From Bacteroidota bacterium (GTDB taxonomy: Bacteria > Bacteroidota > Bacteroidia > Flavobacteriales > Schleiferiaceae), in contig PZPB01000018.1 of assembly GCA_003045865.1 (NCBI GenBank), positions 1-41,452 on the forward strand: 41,452 bases of DNA, in the 5' to 3' direction. The translations under genes and the position numbers were made by a program. Shown piece by piece: positions 40,835 through 41,452 of this stretch (position 1 is the first letter of the stretch; every line of letters begins with the position of its first letter). The notes under the pieces were generated by a model. That model saw only the letters and a program-made list of their open reading frames with translations. It did not search any database and was not told where the DNA came from.

Positions 40835-41452
40835 TTGTATCCTAAAAGTTTAAACATTTCATCCGCCGATTGCTCGTTGCGGTAAACATAATCTACAATA
40901 TTGCCTTTCTCATCACGATCGATAATTACGTGTTTTGGCGAAGGAATTAAACAATGCTTAATGCCGCCATAGCCACTAATTGCGTCCTGATAAGCACCTG
41001 TATGGAAAAAGCCAACATATAATGGTTCTTCCTCTTGTGGGCCATATTGAGGCAGCATAACCTCTTGGTTGAGATCATCAGAATTATAATAATCCGAATG
41101 GTCGCAGCTTATACCACCAATGTTTACACGCTTGTATTCGTGCTTCCATTTATTGATGGGTAGAAGGATGAATTTCTCGTGAATACTCCAGGCATCGGGA
41201 ATGGTGTTCATCAAACTGTTGTTGATGATATACCAACTCTCGGTATCGTTTTGTTGTTTTTGTTCTAGCACTTTAAAGATGATGGCACCCGCTTCGCCCA
41301 CGGTGTATTTACCAAATTCGGTAAAGATGTCGGGGTGAGGAACATTATCATTATCGCAAGCATCGCGCACGTTCTCTACGATTTCTTTAATCATATACTC
41401 GTAATCGTACTCAAAACCGAGGTTGTTGCGAATTGGGAATCCACCGCCAAGG
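40831..41452 (-). CDS. speA: Arginine decarboxylase (PLP-dependent), N-terminus cut by window edge
   Basis: C-terminal 206 codons of an alanine-racemase-fold decarboxylase that makes agmatine from arginine. The frame stays open to the right edge, reading LGGGFPIRNNLGFEYDYEYM before the first Met (41394), so that Met is internal and not a start. GGGFPI is the phosphate-binding glycine loop of the barrel. The C-terminal beta domain shows VNIGGISCDHSDYYN (the family's substrate-specific Cys-Asp pair) and VGFFHTGAYQDAISGYGG (the PLP-contacting Tyr region). The PLP lysine lies beyond the edge. Downstream agmatinase supports arginine rather than ornithine, lysine or diaminopimelate as substrate. 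Overlap with speB is 4 nt. Confidence 0.9.
   Translation of the reverse strand, partial: LGGGFPIRNNLGFEYDYEYMIKEIVENVRDACDNDNVPHPDIFTEFGKYTVGEAGAIIFKVLEQKQQNDTESWYIINNSLMNTIPDAWSIHEKFILLPINKWKHEYKRVNIGGISCDHSDYYNSDDLNQEVMLPQYGPQEEEPLYVGFFHTGAYQDAISGYGGIKHCLIPSPKHVIIDRDEKGNIVDYVYRNEQSADEMFKLLGYK

Noticed and set aside
41394-41394. First Met of the right-edge frame as a gene start
   Set aside because: The same frame upstream encodes the conserved GGGFPI loop of the decarboxylase, so the gene continues beyond the window.

Overview
The window is a piece of a Bacteroidota chromosome, most likely from a marine member of the Flavobacteriales (Cryomorphaceae/Schleiferiaceae-like; this placement is inferred). 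The support is gene content: a type IX secretion (T9SS) substrate with a gliding-motility C-terminal domain next to a PorP/SprF protein, a TonB receptor paired with a DUF4249 lipoprotein, a RibB fused to a degenerate cyclohydrolase domain, and a purH-mreBCD-PBP2 order. Several genes also carry the Bacteroidota-type -7 promoter box TAnnTTTG. Genes are densely packed, with many 1-35 nt overlaps. I see no rRNA, tRNA, CRISPR array, insertion sequence or prophage, and no gene-free stretch over 300 bases.

Layout. 1-5144 (minus): purH, mreB, mreC, mreD and PBP2 (truncated by the left edge), an elongasome operon behind a purine gene. 5249-7384: an ABC permease, then a convergent pair for free methionine sulfoxide reduction and diacylglycerol/undecaprenol kinase. 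7534-12073 (plus): a 997-aa secreted Ig-like repeat protein followed by a PorP/SprF barrel that carries a coiled coil, an Asn-rich linker and a SPOR domain. 12263-12829 (minus): a DinB-like protein. 12949-19049 (plus): M3 peptidase, rsmA, mgtE, an outer-membrane protein, a hydroxyacid dehydrogenase and a decayed GNAT gene. 19085-27228 (minus): an envelope operon read as ftsK, lolA-like, lptF/G-like, two glycosyltransferases, ribB-like. 27334-30549 (minus): TonB receptor and DUF4249 lipoprotein. 30689-35721 (plus): arginase, argS, ffh, folD. 35735-36187 (minus): smpB. 36329-37450 (plus): an MBL-fold hydrolase. 37487-41452 (minus): a polyamine operon of arginine decarboxylase (truncated by the right edge), agmatinase, a deoxyhypusine-synthase-like protein and a GNAT-nitrilase fusion.

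Most of the window is housekeeping and envelope biology. The parts that deserve most attention are the SprF-coiled coil-SPOR fusion beside its probable T9SS partner, and the polyamine operon that ends in a DHS-like enzyme and a GNAT-amidohydrolase fusion. The twice-broken GNAT gene and the RibB fusion whose cyclohydrolase half has lost its zinc cysteines come next. I did not find convincing evidence of a wholly new defence or mobile system.
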